Both the position numbers and the translations under genes were made by a program. This document shows positions 21,829 through 31,886 of a DNA stretch of 64,000 bases, piece by piece. Numbering within the stretch: position 1 is the first letter of the stretch; every line of letters begins with the position of its first letter. The notes beneath the pieces were generated by a model that had not been told where the DNA came from, made no database searches, and saw only the letters and a list, made by a program, of their open reading frames with translations. The stretch is from Acipenser ruthenus (taxonomy: Eukaryota > Chordata > Actinopteri > Acipenseriformes > Acipenseridae): the NCBI RefSeq assembly GCF_902713425.1, contig NC_081211.1:17299936-17363935 (forward strand). Direction: 5' to 3'.

Positions 21829-23775
21829 CTATGATTGGGAGGTCGGGACACTCTTCCTACTCTTAGCTCTACGCTTGCTTCGAGGGGGCTTGGGCTTATT
21901 TGCAACTCCCATCACCCCTGAGAAGGTACTCACTGCTGCCTCGTCCAAGAAGGCACCGTCTTTATATGCACAGTACGTGGAGTTGTTGGGGCTATTCAAC
22001 TCCCCACAAGGTAAGTCTGGTGGAACTTGCTCAGGGCCCCTCGGAACGTGTGGGTCAGCTTTGTCCTGGGGGGGGGTTATGACAGACAGCATTCTTTGGC
22101 TGTTACCGTCTGTTGAATTGGAGCTGTTAGCAGACTTCTGGCTTACCGCGTCCAGGGGTATTCCCATGTCCTCCAGTGCTGTATCTAGGAGGACCTCTAG
22201 GGGGCCCCTGGTTTTGCCCATACAAGGGAGGGGGTCAAGGATGCTTTGAAGGGAGGCCCTTCGCTTGAAGAGGGTCATTGCTACCGAGGTACTGCTGGTC
22301 AGGGAAGGTGTTGACCCCGACCTCTCCCTCGGTGCATTAGTGAACACCTCTTCTGCGAGGTGTGCTAGGGTTTGTGCCAACGACTGGGAAGGCTGGCTGG
22401 GGATGCCCTGGCTGGCTGCTACCTGCCCACTAGGCGGCAGTGTAGCCGTCCCACTCGCCTCCGTCTCTGCCTGCGAGGGCAAGACTGGGGACTTTGTGTG
22501 GACATTAGCTGGTTTTGGATCTATGGGGGCCACCTGCAACTTGCTGTCTTTGATCCTGATCTTCTTTCTTTTCCCCCCCTCGTCTCTACCCTTTCTTTTC
22601 CCCACCCTCTGCTGGTTCTTCACTCCCTTCCCCTCCTTCTCACTCTCACTTTCACTGTCGCTTTCGCTTTCCTCCCCCACGGACTCAATCCTTATGGCGT
22701 CATAACGAGAGCCGAGGGGGAGTGCTGGCGCTGAGAGGGCCCTACTCAGGGGGGGGCCGCTGCTGGGTCCGGGCTCCCTCCCTGCCTCGTGTTCTACATC
22801 AGAGGAGCTACTGGAGGAGCTAGTGGAGTAGCTGTTGTACTCTCTCTCTGGGCTGGGGGAAGGGGTCCTCGTAAAACGGGACATGTCTCGGGGGCGGGGG
22901 GGTGAGGGGGGTGCTGGTGATGATGGTGGTGCTGGAGTCTGGGTCTTGGATACTGTTGGTGGTGATGTGGACTGATCTTTGTTACTTGCTCCCTCTTCCT
23001 GCTCAGGCCTAGGCTTGTTTGTGTTTGCCTTGCTGGCTCTGGCCATGTTGGCATAGGAAGAGGGGCAGTCCTTAAACAGGTGCCCCTTCTTTCCACACAA
23101 ATTGCACTGCCTCTCTTCTCTGCAGTGGCTGGTCTCGTGGGGGGCGCCGCAGTTCCTGCACTTGACTACAGTACACGCGGCCGCCAGGTGTCCTAATTCC
23201 CCACATTTCCTGCAGAGTTTTGGCATCCCATTATAGAATACCAGCCCTCTGTTGGGCCCTAACACTATGGAGTTTGGAATGTGGCGGACGCCTCCAATGC
23301 CCGATGGATCAACATTAAGGCGTACCAGCCACTTTCTGGCTCCTGTCCAAACCCCATCTTCATCTGTAATTTTCCTCCCTTCTGATGACACCCTCCCATA
23401 GCGGTTAAGCCATGTTGTAATATCATAGTCGCTAACAGCCTCATTGAAAAATTGGACAGTAACAACTTTCATTTCTCTGTCTGTCAGTGCATCCACACAA
23501 AATTCTTTGTATGGAGCGAGATATTTATTCTCCCCCCAAAAGGACCACATTTCTTGTAACTTTTGGGGGTTCCTAAAACTGACCTCAAACACTTCCTTAA
23601 GCCCTGGCAATTTCACCAAACAATTCAAGTCAGAAGGGGAAAAACCCATACCCCTCTGAAGAATGGTCCGGCTGAACTCCAGTCTCGTCAGTCCTGGTTC
23701 CGTTTCCTCTTGCTGGGTCCTTGTGAAGCGCACCGCATTGTGCCTCCTAGTCTCCTGGGTTGGCCGGAACGCCAT
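21829..23775 (-). CDS. LINE ORF1, copy D
   Basis: This is an intact 648-aa ORF1 with three CCHC knuckles (CRKCGELGH, CRNCGAPHE, CNLCGKKGH). A single Ala-to-Val change lies next to the poly-Ser tract. It lies 5 nt before ORF2 and about 710 nt behind the LINE 5' end; the 5'UTR between carries no long ORF of its own that can be supported. Confidence 0.9.
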   Translation of the reverse strand: MAFRPTQETRRHNAVRFTRTQQEETEPGLTRLEFSRTILQRGMGFSPSDLNCLVKLPGLKEVFEVSFRNPQKLQEMWSFWGENKYLAPYKEFCVDALTDREMKVVTVQFFNEAVSDYDITTWLNRYGRVSSEGRKITDEDGVWTGARKWLVRLNVDPSGIGGVRHIPNSIVLGPNRGLVFYNGMPKLCRKCGELGHLAAACTVVKCRNCGAPHETSHCREERQCNLCGKKGHLFKDCPSSYANMARASKANTNKPRPEQEEGASNKDQSTSPPTVSKTQTPAPPSSPAPPSPPRPRDMSRFTRTPSPSPEREYNSYSTSSSSSSSDVEHEAGREPGPSSGPPLSRALSAPALPLGSRYDAIRIESVGEESESDSESESEKEGKGVKNQQRVGKRKGRDEGGKRKKIRIKDSKLQVAPIDPKPANVHTKSPVLPSQAETEASGTATLPPSGQVAASQGIPSQPSQSLAQTLAHLAEEVFTNAPRERSGSTPSLTSSTSVAMTLFKRRASLQSILDPLPCMGKTRGPLEVLLDTALEDMGIPLDAVSQKSANSSNSTDGNSQRMLSVITPPQDKADPHVPRGPEQVPPDLPCGELNSPNNSTYCAYKDGAFLDEAAVSTFSGVMGVANKPKPPRSKRRAKSRKSVPTSQS

Positions 23776-24485
23776 CCTTCAGCTGGCTCCTCCGATTGGG
23801 GTGGGAGAAGCCTCTGGACGTCCGGGTTGTCTCTCTCTACGGAAAAGAAACAACGTAAGCAGCAAATCTGGGCAGTTGAAGGAACTATTACTTTAGTCCC
23901 TGAGGAGATGGTCGCCTCGCAAGAGGGACCCCCTCCCCAGGTGAACGGTGTCCTTCCCTGGCGGAGTAGGGGGCGCTGCTTGGCACCGAGACCACGTAGG
24001 AAGAATCGTGGCTGTGACGCCTCCTCGGGGTCCGGGGCCGCCCTCTGCTCCTCCCAGATGGCGCCCTCTGCTGGGCGCCTGCTGCTCTCTCGGTCTGGAT
24101 CTCGATTACAATCAAGGGCTGGGGATGAGGTCGTCTAGGTCATCAAAGGGTCCTCAAAGGTCGTCTGGATGGTAGGTCCTCCTTCTCTCTAACTCCAGGA
24201 ACGTCTGGAAAAGCCTGAAAAAGAAAAAAACTGGAACCGCCTGAAAAAGAAAAAACTGCTCTCAACAGTCAACAAAATCTTGAAAGACCCTCGGCCTGGA
24301 TTGGGCAAGCCAAAACCAGACTGAGCATTAGTCTTCCAAAAAGTTGCCGAGCTGAAGAAAGCCAGTCAAAAATAAAAAAAAAAAATTCTGTTCCTCCTCA
24401 CCCGAACAAACCTCTCACAGACCCTCGGAGGGAGCGGGCAATGCCACTACCCTCTAAGCCTTAGTCTTAGAAAGATTTATTCGAA

Positions 24486-24505
24486 CTGAAGAGAAACCAG
24501 AGTAT
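24486..24505 (-). pseudogene. U5 snRNA 5' remnant (nt 1-20)
   Basis: The minus strand reads ATACTCTGGTTTCTCTTCAG, the first 20 nt of U5, at the expected distance from the PSE. It is cut by LINE copy D. Confidence 0.95.
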
Positions 24506-25060
24506 ATTAACATTTGTTAGTGCAGAAGGCAACCTACTCATATTGCTATTGTAACAAAGGACGGTTATTTTTTTTTTGTTTGGTTTAAACGAGCATTTTA
24601 ATGTCTAATTCTTGAGAAAAACAACCAAAACAGTATACAAGTACTGTATGTTGACATTTAGATTTAAATATGATATTTTAATAACATGCATTTCATAAGA
24701 GGAAGTTAGATTCTGCCAGAGTGCATTATGGGTATGCAAATGTGATTCACCCCTGCAGCGCCGTTTCCACTCAACAGTATTGCTCAACCCAAGGTATTTC
24801 TTCTCCAAGTTACCAAAATACGTTTTACTATCAGATCGCTGTATTTTATGGAGTATGGAGGACTATCCGTGGCAATATTAAAAATAAATACATAGAGAAA
24901 TAAATAAATGAATAAATAAATGTTGAAATAAATAAATGAATGAATAAATCAATTTATTAATTGCAACATGTATTCATTTATTCATTCATTTAGTTCAACA
25001 TTTATTTATTTATTCATTCATTCATTCATTCATTCATTTATTTATTTATTCATGTATTTA
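24506..25060. repeat. Left arm of inverted repeat (U5 5' flank)
   Basis: This segment is the near-exact reverse complement of about 31030-31610. It contains the whole U5 promoter and ends in AAATAAATGAATG-type simple repeats (24893-25060). The two U5 genes are therefore divergent, about 6 kb apart, with the HECT gene between them. Confidence 0.9.
24546..24741 (-). promoter_or_regulatory. snRNA-type Pol II promoter of the interrupted U5 gene
   Basis: The distal element combines a perfect octamer ATGCAAAT (24734-24741) with an adjacent ZNF143/SBF-like TGCATTATGGGTA (24722-24734), about 220-235 bp upstream of U5 nt 1 (24505). A PSE-like block (AACCGTCCTTTG on the minus strand, 24546-24567) sits at about -45 to -62. 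There is no TATA box near -25, as expected for a Pol II rather than Pol III snRNA gene. It now faces LINE copy D. Confidence 0.85.
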
Positions 25061-27188
25061 TTTCACGTTTGGCGCTTTGCTATTTACATTTCACAGTGCG
25101 CTTACATTCCCGTAACTCCCAGCAAACATGTACGTATTGGGCCCATGAGGGCAAAACATGGCACCATGGGCATGTTCAGCCCATGCAAAACCCGCACTGG
25201 CCCATTTCGGTACAGCAGAATACAGCCACCATAGCTGAGCCAATGCTGGGCCAAAGGTGGGCCAGTACACACTAAAACCGAAGCTATAACGGTAGAAAAA
25301 AACATGTGTGTTAATTTACATATTTGTATGATTTTTTTCTGATGCCAATAGCACTATAACTAACACTATAAAATAACACTATAAAATAACGCCAAAATTA
25401 AAGTACAAGTAAATTAGAATGATACATACATTATAGTTGTTTTATAGTTTCTATTTTAAAGGCATTTTTTATGCCGTGCACTGATTTGTTTCAGAGTTCC
25501 GCTTTTCCCATTAAAAAAAAAAAAAAAAAAAAGCTTTGGCGATCGCTGACTCTCTCAACATTGCAATTACAAGTGTAAACTGTGTCTCTAGTGATCACAA
25601 GCATTATTAAACAAGCTTGTTAAATAAGTGTCAACTTAACTTGATTAATTAAATTTAAGTATTAAATGTATTTTGGTGTATTCTTTAAGCTTTAAATTAA
25701 TATATTGAATAGTAATATATGAGTAATATATTGAAAAGTAACAACTATATAGGTTAACATATATGGGAGTAATTCACAGCACTGATAGGACATAATGACT
25801 ATAGTTATTTTAAATGTTGTATGAAGTTTAATAGAGAATGGGGAGAGGGTGCACGCGCGAGTTCGTTTCCATTTGCTTAAATCAAGTTGATGCTCGAGCG
25901 AATTCGCAGACGATGGCGACAGTTGGAGAGAGGAGGACAGAGTGAGTGATAATATCTTAATAGAATAGCCTATAGCTAAGATATAGGTAGTTAGATTTGT
26001 TTTATTATTATTAAAATACGCCAGAAAGAGACATTTTTTCAAGGTAAGGATACTGTATAATTTAATTGGTAAATGTATAGCTATATAACTTGAGAACTGT
26101 AAATTATGATAGTGTAATTTATGTGTGCCGTGTTAAATAACGACAGCTGTTCAAGTACCTTTTGTCCAATGTGTCAGTGTAGCGTATTTAGCAGTCTTTT
26201 TTTCAGAACAGGAGGGGAGGACCGAGGTAAAGTTAGCTTGATGATCGATATTCATTTGATATTCGCTACTGTGGACGTAAACGCAAACCCGACATGAATT
26301 AAAATAGCTTGAAACGCACTGCATTCCCCATCATAGACACTTGAGCAGGAGGATGATGGTGGGAAATGTTCTGAAGTTCACTAGTCAGACTAAACGATGA
26401 GCGCCAGTTTCGCGGTAGAATGTTCAGTCTCTGAGGTAAACTGAAAAGGCTAGCTGGGGTGACTGAAAGGGCTTGAATACCTAATAAAATACACTGTGTA
26501 ATGACTACCTCTACAATACCAATACATTGTGTAATGACTGCCTTTACAATACCAATACATTATTCTTGTAGTTTGATCAGTGTTAATCTTTCTTAGTATT
26601 ATACTTCTGAACCCTGGCAAGTACTAATACCTCACAATATTATAATATCATAGTATACAAGGTAGATCATCATTTTTATATTATTAGTGGTTGTTTTTTC
26701 AACAGTTCCTGTAATTTGTTAGTGTGACAGGTAAAACAATTTGGGTGAGAAAAGGAGGCAAACAAATTTAAATTATAAAGAAACAGACATCCAAATGTGA
26801 TGATTTTTTTATTGTTTGGGACAGCTGTATTTTTTGTCATAGCACTGACTTTGTTAAATAAATAAATGACAATAGTTCCTGTGCTTATGTTGATATTTAA
26901 CAGATGTTTTCACAAACTTAAGCAAGTATTTTAGAAGAAAAAAAAAATGTTGTTGCCCCCCCCCCCCCCAGTGCATTATTTATTGTAATCAAAATAATAA
27001 AATGGCCTAATAAAATTGCCAGTCGTTAATTTGAATTTCTTTCTTAGTACATTTAGTATTTATATAGCAGAACATTAACCTGGATGTTTTTTTTTTACTT
27101 TGTCATGTTTACATTTCTAGTTGTCAAATCAAATAACAGTTTGGCCCCTGAAGGAGTTCAAACAGATTTCTCATGGCAGAATTCTAAA
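25061..27188. other. Intergenic DNA, no supported gene
   Basis: This is AT-rich sequence. 25120-25270 carries loose repeats of GGGCCAxxxTGGGCCA type, an old degraded repeat. Homopolymer runs lie at 25515-25532 (A) and 26957-26970 (C). A short ATG-started stretch followed by GTGAGT (25915-25950) is too weak to call an exon. Nothing else is recognisable. Confidence 0.6.
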
Positions 27189-30100
27189 TTAGACAAGTCC
27201 AAAGCCGGTGTCCACAGTATATATACAGGAAAGAAGATCCTCCTCAAATGATGAGTAGTGAAAGTCGTGTCTGGGTAGTTTAATGGTTTCGAAGCAGGTG
27301 GATGCTTTGGGCAGTTTGGTATCTGTGACCTCAACAGACAGCTCCTTCGGGAGGACCCCCCATCCAACCCAGAATCTGAGGAGATCAATCAGCACTCTTG
27401 GTGATGCTACAAAAGTAAAAAAATAAATAAATGCCTCTTTTCAAATTTCACAGGGTCTTGAGTACTGTCAGGTCAGCTTTTTGAAAAGTAACAAATATTT
27501 TTGCTTTTGTTTATTATAATGTGCTACGTATTATCTACCTATGTACATATAATACTTGCATATAAAAGACATGAAGGCTGTATTTGTGCTCTGAGTCGTA
27601 AAAAAAAAAAATCACAGTAGTCACATCAAAATGTTATTCCTCTACAAGATTATTCTTATTCATTAGATTCCCTTTCAGTGTGAACATTAGCTTATGTATT
27701 CTTTGTATAGGAATATTACATATGAAGTGGTGGCAAATGCTGTTTTGAGTGATGAAGAATAAGAAGTTGTCCCTTCTCATATAAGGTAAGAATGAGTTGG
27801 GTGGTTAAAATAAAATTATACATGGCGATGATTAATAGATTAAATTATACCGTTTCAATGAATGTCCTGAAGAAGCCTGTGATACGGCATTTAGTCTCAA
27901 GAGAACAGTCATCCTCATCATCATCTTCCTCCACATTCAGTGTGGGCCAGGTGATTCTTTCAAGGATCATCTTGAGGAAAAAAAGAATGAATAGATAAAT
28001 GAATGAACGGCTGGGGATCTCTTTCTGAACCTTATTGGCCATTTTTGTTCCATTCCAATATTGAAATGGCTCAATACCAAGCTTCATCTCAAAGCTCTAT
28101 ACAAGCTGGGTTTTATATTGTAGACCAAAACATACTAGTATATGAGCTTCACAGTTACACCAAAAAATATATAAACTTCAGAATTAGAAATATAACTAGT
28201 AAATCACATTATCAAAACACTGAAACAGTAACACACTGCCACAGGCATTCAAAACTTAATTAGGGAACAACATGTAATAAAATGTAACACACCGGGGAGG
28301 TGTATAGTGTGTCAGAGGCCCTCGGAAACATCAGTGGAATAATATCACTTCTTTCCTTCAGGAGAGGCCAGACCAATGTCTCTTTCAGTCCTTTCCTCAG
28401 CTGTTTAACCTGTCGAGTTGTTCTTACAATAACCTACCACAAATAAGAAGAGTATAGCATAGAGTAATAAGCAAACTAAAGAATGTACCCAATTAAAATG
28501 CATAATAACTGTAAGTCAGGGGTGGTCAAACAGCCCTGTGGACTCCCATCCCCAGCCGGCAAAGGAACGACAGGATCGAACCAGCAACATCAGAGTCGTA
28601 AAGCGCACCCTGCACTCCTACTGGAGGCCATTTCCGAATGCACCACTCGGGAGCCCAATCCAGTGGATTTTATAGGTCACCTTTCATTATCAATGTCTAA
28701 AACACATGGAAGAATTTCAATGTGCTGAATTAAGCAGGTGTATTTGTTAAATGAAGTCATTTAGTGATTGTTTCAACTAAAAATTCGCTCTTCAGACCTC
28801 AATCACAAGAGCTTTCCTTTTATTGAACAAATTTGCTGGATAGGGGCTCTCCATGACTGGGTTTGGCCACCCCTGCTGTAGGTTAATTACACAACTGACC
28901 AGTACAATGAGTAAACCGAACATGGATATGCACGAAACAAACCTACTTACAGCGTGAAGGAGGAGTTTGTCCATTAGCCAATGCCTATTTTCTTCTGTCA
29001 CCCCTGGAAGATCCCAGCTTAATGCCAATTGCAGTATAATGCTTTTGTCTTCTTCACTGAGAACAATTTTTTGTAAGACTACATTAGCACAAACATTCCC
29101 TGAAACCCACTACATGCAAATTTCATCATTTTACTGCAAGTAAACCTTTCAAAATAGTTAATGTACTGTATTTAACATTGACCAATTACATTAACAAAAA
29201 CTCTATACCTGCTGCTACAGCTGTCACTGTGACTATTTCTGAGAAAGAAAAGTCTCTCACAAAAGAGGCACTTCATCAGGGGCCCAGTGGATAAGGACAG
29301 TCCAGGAACCTACAAAATGAATTGCAGCAGACAATTTGGGTTTCTGGGTCCCTTAAATATTTTGCCGAGTACCCCTCATTAGGGCAAGGACTAACAGCCA
29401 AGATCCAGCTTCTCGTAGATCCTGAAATCTTCATTAGTTCAAATCCACCACCCTCACTCAGTTTGGGATAAGATTCGAATAACTGGCTTCTGAATCCTTC
29501 ACAACTGCTGTCACAACCTTGACATAAAAAAAGAACACAAATGTAATAAATGTGAATCTAGCGAACATCTTACACACTGATACACAACCTTGTATTTTGC
29601 TGCTACTAAAGCAGCATAGGTTTTTTATTGGTTTTATTTTTGTATAGCATCAACACAAAGCTGAATGGATCACTAACTGCAAAACAATCCAAAACTAAAT
29701 TCCAGACATTTACTTAGGAGTGGCATCTAAAAGGATTTTGGGAGCTTTATGATACTAATAGTGGTTGATGACATTTCAGTAGCATTGAGCAGTGGTTTAA
29801 TAAAAAGTCTAAAATATCGAAGGTAACATTGCATTAAGCTCTACATCGCGTTATTTGTTATTATAGAGCTTCTCATTAGGTTTATTTGTATCTGCTTTTA
29901 GAGTCGTGATATATACTGAGCATCGAAAGAAACTTTTTAGATAATTTCGCTAGAATGACTAATTCTGTTTTACAGCAGGTGCAGTAAGATTGTAATGTGC
30001 TGATTAACAATTGACATTGTACTGTCTGTATACAGTTATGAGGGGACAGGGGGTACTGTGGAATTCTCAGGCAAGCGTGTGGCCACCGTTGCTGAGCAGC

Positions 30101-30310
30101 GGACATTTTGTCAATGTCCATCATGTATATATCTGGTTTTTTTTTCGAATTAAATAATAGTGATACGTTTCTTGTGATGCTCAGTATATGTACTATTAAA
30201 TAAACCGTTTCATTTTGACAGAATATTTGCATAAACGTACCTTGAAAGGAGATTCTTTTCTCCCCCAGTCCTGCTACATTCAATTCGTCTTTCTGCTGTC
30301 TAGTCGGCAC
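27189..30310 (-). CDS. HECT-domain protein gene, multi-exon (fish G2E3-like family)
   Basis: The minus-strand exons fit a small HECT-type protein. E1 30310-30241 starts MPTRQQKDELNVAGLG and ends at a GTACGT donor. E2 29517-29314 encodes YPKLSEGGGFEL; a later GT keeps the frame into E3. E3, about 29240-29211, is a micro-exon of about 30 nt and is tentative. E4 29056-28951 encodes ALSWDLPGVTEENRHWL. E5 28433-28293 encodes RKGLKETLVWPLL. E6 27970-27851 encodes ERITWPTL, a DDDED tract and CRITGFFRTF. E7 27406-27189 encodes LPKASTCFETIKLPRH and ends TGFGLV-stop, a typical HECT C-terminus. The STCF cysteine would be the ubiquitin-thioester Cys of a HECT E3 ligase. Phases agree from E4 through E6, but E6 to E7 is off by one base at canonical sites, so an exon is missed there or the gene is damaged. 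The total of about 295 codons is short, and most of a normal HECT lobe is absent. It lies head-to-head with the intact U5 gene. Confidence 0.7.
28517..28875. mobile_element. hAT-type MITE in an intron of the HECT gene
   Basis: The ends are 15-bp terminal inverted repeats, CAGGGGTGGTCAAAC and GTTTGGCCACCCCTG (one mismatch). They are flanked by an 8-bp target duplication CTGTAAGT (28509-28516) / CTGTAGGT (28876-28883) with one difference. Eight-bp duplications and CAGGGGT ends are hAT traits. The 359-bp element has no transposase and lies between exons E5 and E4. Confidence 0.85.
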
Positions 30311-31029
30311 CGTGGAAACGGTTTTCCCTTTTAGACAGCAAAAGTTGTGAGTGTAATAACACCAACACGGCGCTGGAGTGGGAACGCTCGTCTCCTTTTT
30401 GAAGACGATCCTCTATGGGGCGAAAATCCTTGAAAAAAAAAAAAGAGGGACAAAAAATATAAACTGTAAAATATTACTATACCATTATAGCATGCAGAAA
30501 TTGTGAATCTAACCCACTTGAAACAGACACAGTACGGTTAAGAACAAATTGAAGGAGAATGCTCAGCAAAACAATTAAACTACTAGCTAGATAATTAATT
30601 GAGGCCGATTTCTATACTGTCTACAGCCTGGGTTCGTGCAGTCGTGGCTCTATTTGTCGGTGGAGGAAATTGAGATCTGGGTGTGTTTTCTAAGCGATCC
30701 GCTGCTTCACGAAGAAGCGAAGATATGAACCTCTCCATCTTCTAAACTCACATGCAACTGGCGCTGGAAACAAAATGCTCACATACACGACCTTCCAACA
30801 CACAGTGGTCTAGCGAGCTCACATCGGCATCGATTGTGTTCCCTGGAGCAGGGAGGGACAATCTTCCTACAGCCAATAGTGTACTTGATACCGCCCACTA
30901 GCTGTGATTGACAGGGGGTTTTGTCACAGTGAAATGTAAAAAGAAATAGAGAAGAGGCTTCGAAATGTAAATGCAGTTCCGGGAATGTAAAAGCGCACTG
31001 TGGAATGTAAATAGCAAAGCGGCAAACGT
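30311..31029. other. Region between HECT gene and U5 promoter
   Basis: This is likely shared 5'-flanking DNA of two divergent genes. It holds a few CpGs around 30360-30420 and 30640-30850, consistent with a promoter for the HECT gene, but no clear TATA box. 30950-30990 is echoed in inverted form at 40727-40765. No other gene is seen. Confidence 0.5.
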
Positions 31030-31610
31030 GAAATAAATATATGAATAAATAAATAAATGAATGAATGAATGAATGAATGAATGAATGAATGAATGAATAA
31101 ATAAATAAATGTTGAACTAAATGAATGAATAAATGAATACATGTTGCAATTAATAAATGGTCATTTGTTTATTCATTCATTTATTTATTTCAACATTTAT
31201 TTATTCATTTATTTATTTCTCTATGTATTTATTTTTAATATTGCCACGGATAGTCCTCCATACTCCATAAAATACAGCGATCTGATAGTAAAACGTATTT
31301 TGGTAACTTGGAGAAGAAATACCTTGGGTTGAGCAATACTGTTGAGTGGAAACGGCGCTGCAGGGGTGAATCACATTTGCATACCCATAATGCACTCTGG
31401 CAGAATCTAACTTCCTCTTATGAAATGCATGTTATTAAAATATCATATTTAAATCTAAATGTCAACATACAGTACTTGTATACTGTTTTGGTTGTTTTTC
31501 TCAAGAATTAGACATTAAAATGCTCGTTTAAACCAAACAAAAAAAAAATAACCGTCCTTTGTTACAATAGCAATATGAGTAGGTTGCCTTCTGCACTAAC
31601 AAATGTTAAT
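31030..31610. repeat. Right arm of inverted repeat (U5 5' flank)
   Basis: This is the reverse complement of 24506-25060. It starts with long GAAT/AAAT tetranucleotide tracts (31030-31215), followed by the conserved U5 promoter sequence. Confidence 0.9.
31375..31567 (+). promoter_or_regulatory. snRNA-type Pol II promoter of the intact U5 gene
   Basis: An octamer in reverse orientation, ATTTGCAT (31375-31382), touches a ZNF143-like site TACCCATAATGCA (31382-31394) at about -217 to -236. A PSE-like TAACCGTCCTTTGTTACAA (31549-31567) lies at -44 to -62 from U5 nt 1 at 31611, and no TATA box lies between. This is the expected layout for vertebrate U1-U5 genes. Confidence 0.88.
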
Positions 31611-31726
31611 ATACTCTGGTTTCTCTTCAGATCGCATAAATCTTTCGCCTTTTACTAAAGATTTCCGTGGAGAGGAACATTTATGAGTTTCAACTAATTT
31701 TTTGATGCCCTGCTTTGGCGGGGCTT
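31611..31726 (+). ncRNA. RNU5: U5 small nuclear RNA, intact
   Basis: This is a 116-nt match to vertebrate U5 snRNA. It starts ATACTCTGGTTTCTCTTCAG. Loop I (GCCTTTTAC, about 31647-31655) is flanked by the AAATCTTT/AAAGATTT stem. The Sm site (AATTTTTTGA) lies near 31696-31705 and is followed by a 3' terminal hairpin (GCCCTGCTTTGGCGGGGC). U5 is the spliceosomal RNA whose loop I holds the exon ends. The variable region before the Sm site differs from human, as expected. With a complete promoter and a 3' box it looks functional, and it is the only whole U5 in the window. Confidence 0.96.
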
Positions 31727-31732
31727 CCTTGT

Positions 31733-31748
31733 GTTGTAAAATAATAGA
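31733..31748 (+). terminator. snRNA 3' box of U5
   Basis: GTTGTAAAATAATAGA lies 7 nt past the U5 3' end and fits the loose GTTT-N-AAARNNAGA 3' box used by Integrator for snRNA 3'-end formation. The same sequence is kept in every U5 3' remnant in the window. Confidence 0.7.
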
Positions 31749-31860
31749 ATTGCAGTGTGTAGTGTTGGTATGATAAATGGGCGTGCTATTCAAAGTAACA
31801 TTTGTTACAGACTGCAGTCTTCTTGATCACACTAAGAAAGTGGGTGTCTTAGTTGTGTAT

Positions 31861-31886
31861 GTATAGTAGAACCGGTTGTACTATAC
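31861..31886. repeat. 26-bp near-palindrome at U5 flank / LINE 3'UTR junction
   Basis: GTATAGTA-GAACCGGTTG-TACTATAC is an inverted repeat with one mismatched pair. The same sequence marks the joint of U5 3' flank to LINE 3'UTR at 2571, 10029, 17494, 32697, 40169 and 52541. At 51716-51736 only part of it remains and unique DNA follows. Confidence 0.85.

Larger units (their letters stand above)
17731..24485 (-). mobile_element. Full-length U5-targeted Tx1-like LINE, copy D, in its target gene
   Basis: This copy shows the original insertion context. At its 5' end it follows the U5 promoter and the first 20 nt of U5 (24486-24505), and at its 3' end it joins U5 nt 40 onward (17730 down to 17654). 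U5 nt 21-39 are replaced by LINE sequence that resembles them (ATAAATCTTTC is shared). Both ORFs are intact. The LINE lies in the transcription sense of U5, so the U5 promoter could drive it directly. Its 3'UTR has several private differences (TATATTACTAAAAC near 18042, GTGTGGAAC near 18078). Confidence 0.93.

Noticed and set aside
24893-25060. Tetranucleotide tracts as a CRISPR or regulatory array
   Set aside because: They are simple AAAT/GAAT microsatellites, present in both arms of the inverted repeat, without spacers.
25915-25950. Possible first exon on the plus strand (ATGGCGACAGTTGG followed by GTGAGT) and a 20-nt exon-like piece near 26207-26226
   Set aside because: The pieces are too short, with no downstream coding exon recognisable and no conserved motif.
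27845-28087. Open 80-codon minus-strand frame as a single-exon gene
   Set aside because: Only its middle (27851-27970) is coding, as an exon of the HECT gene; the rest is intron sequence.
31733-31748. T-run Pol III terminator as the U5 3' end signal
   Set aside because: The promoter has no TATA box at -25 and a 3' box is present, so U5 here is a Pol II gene.
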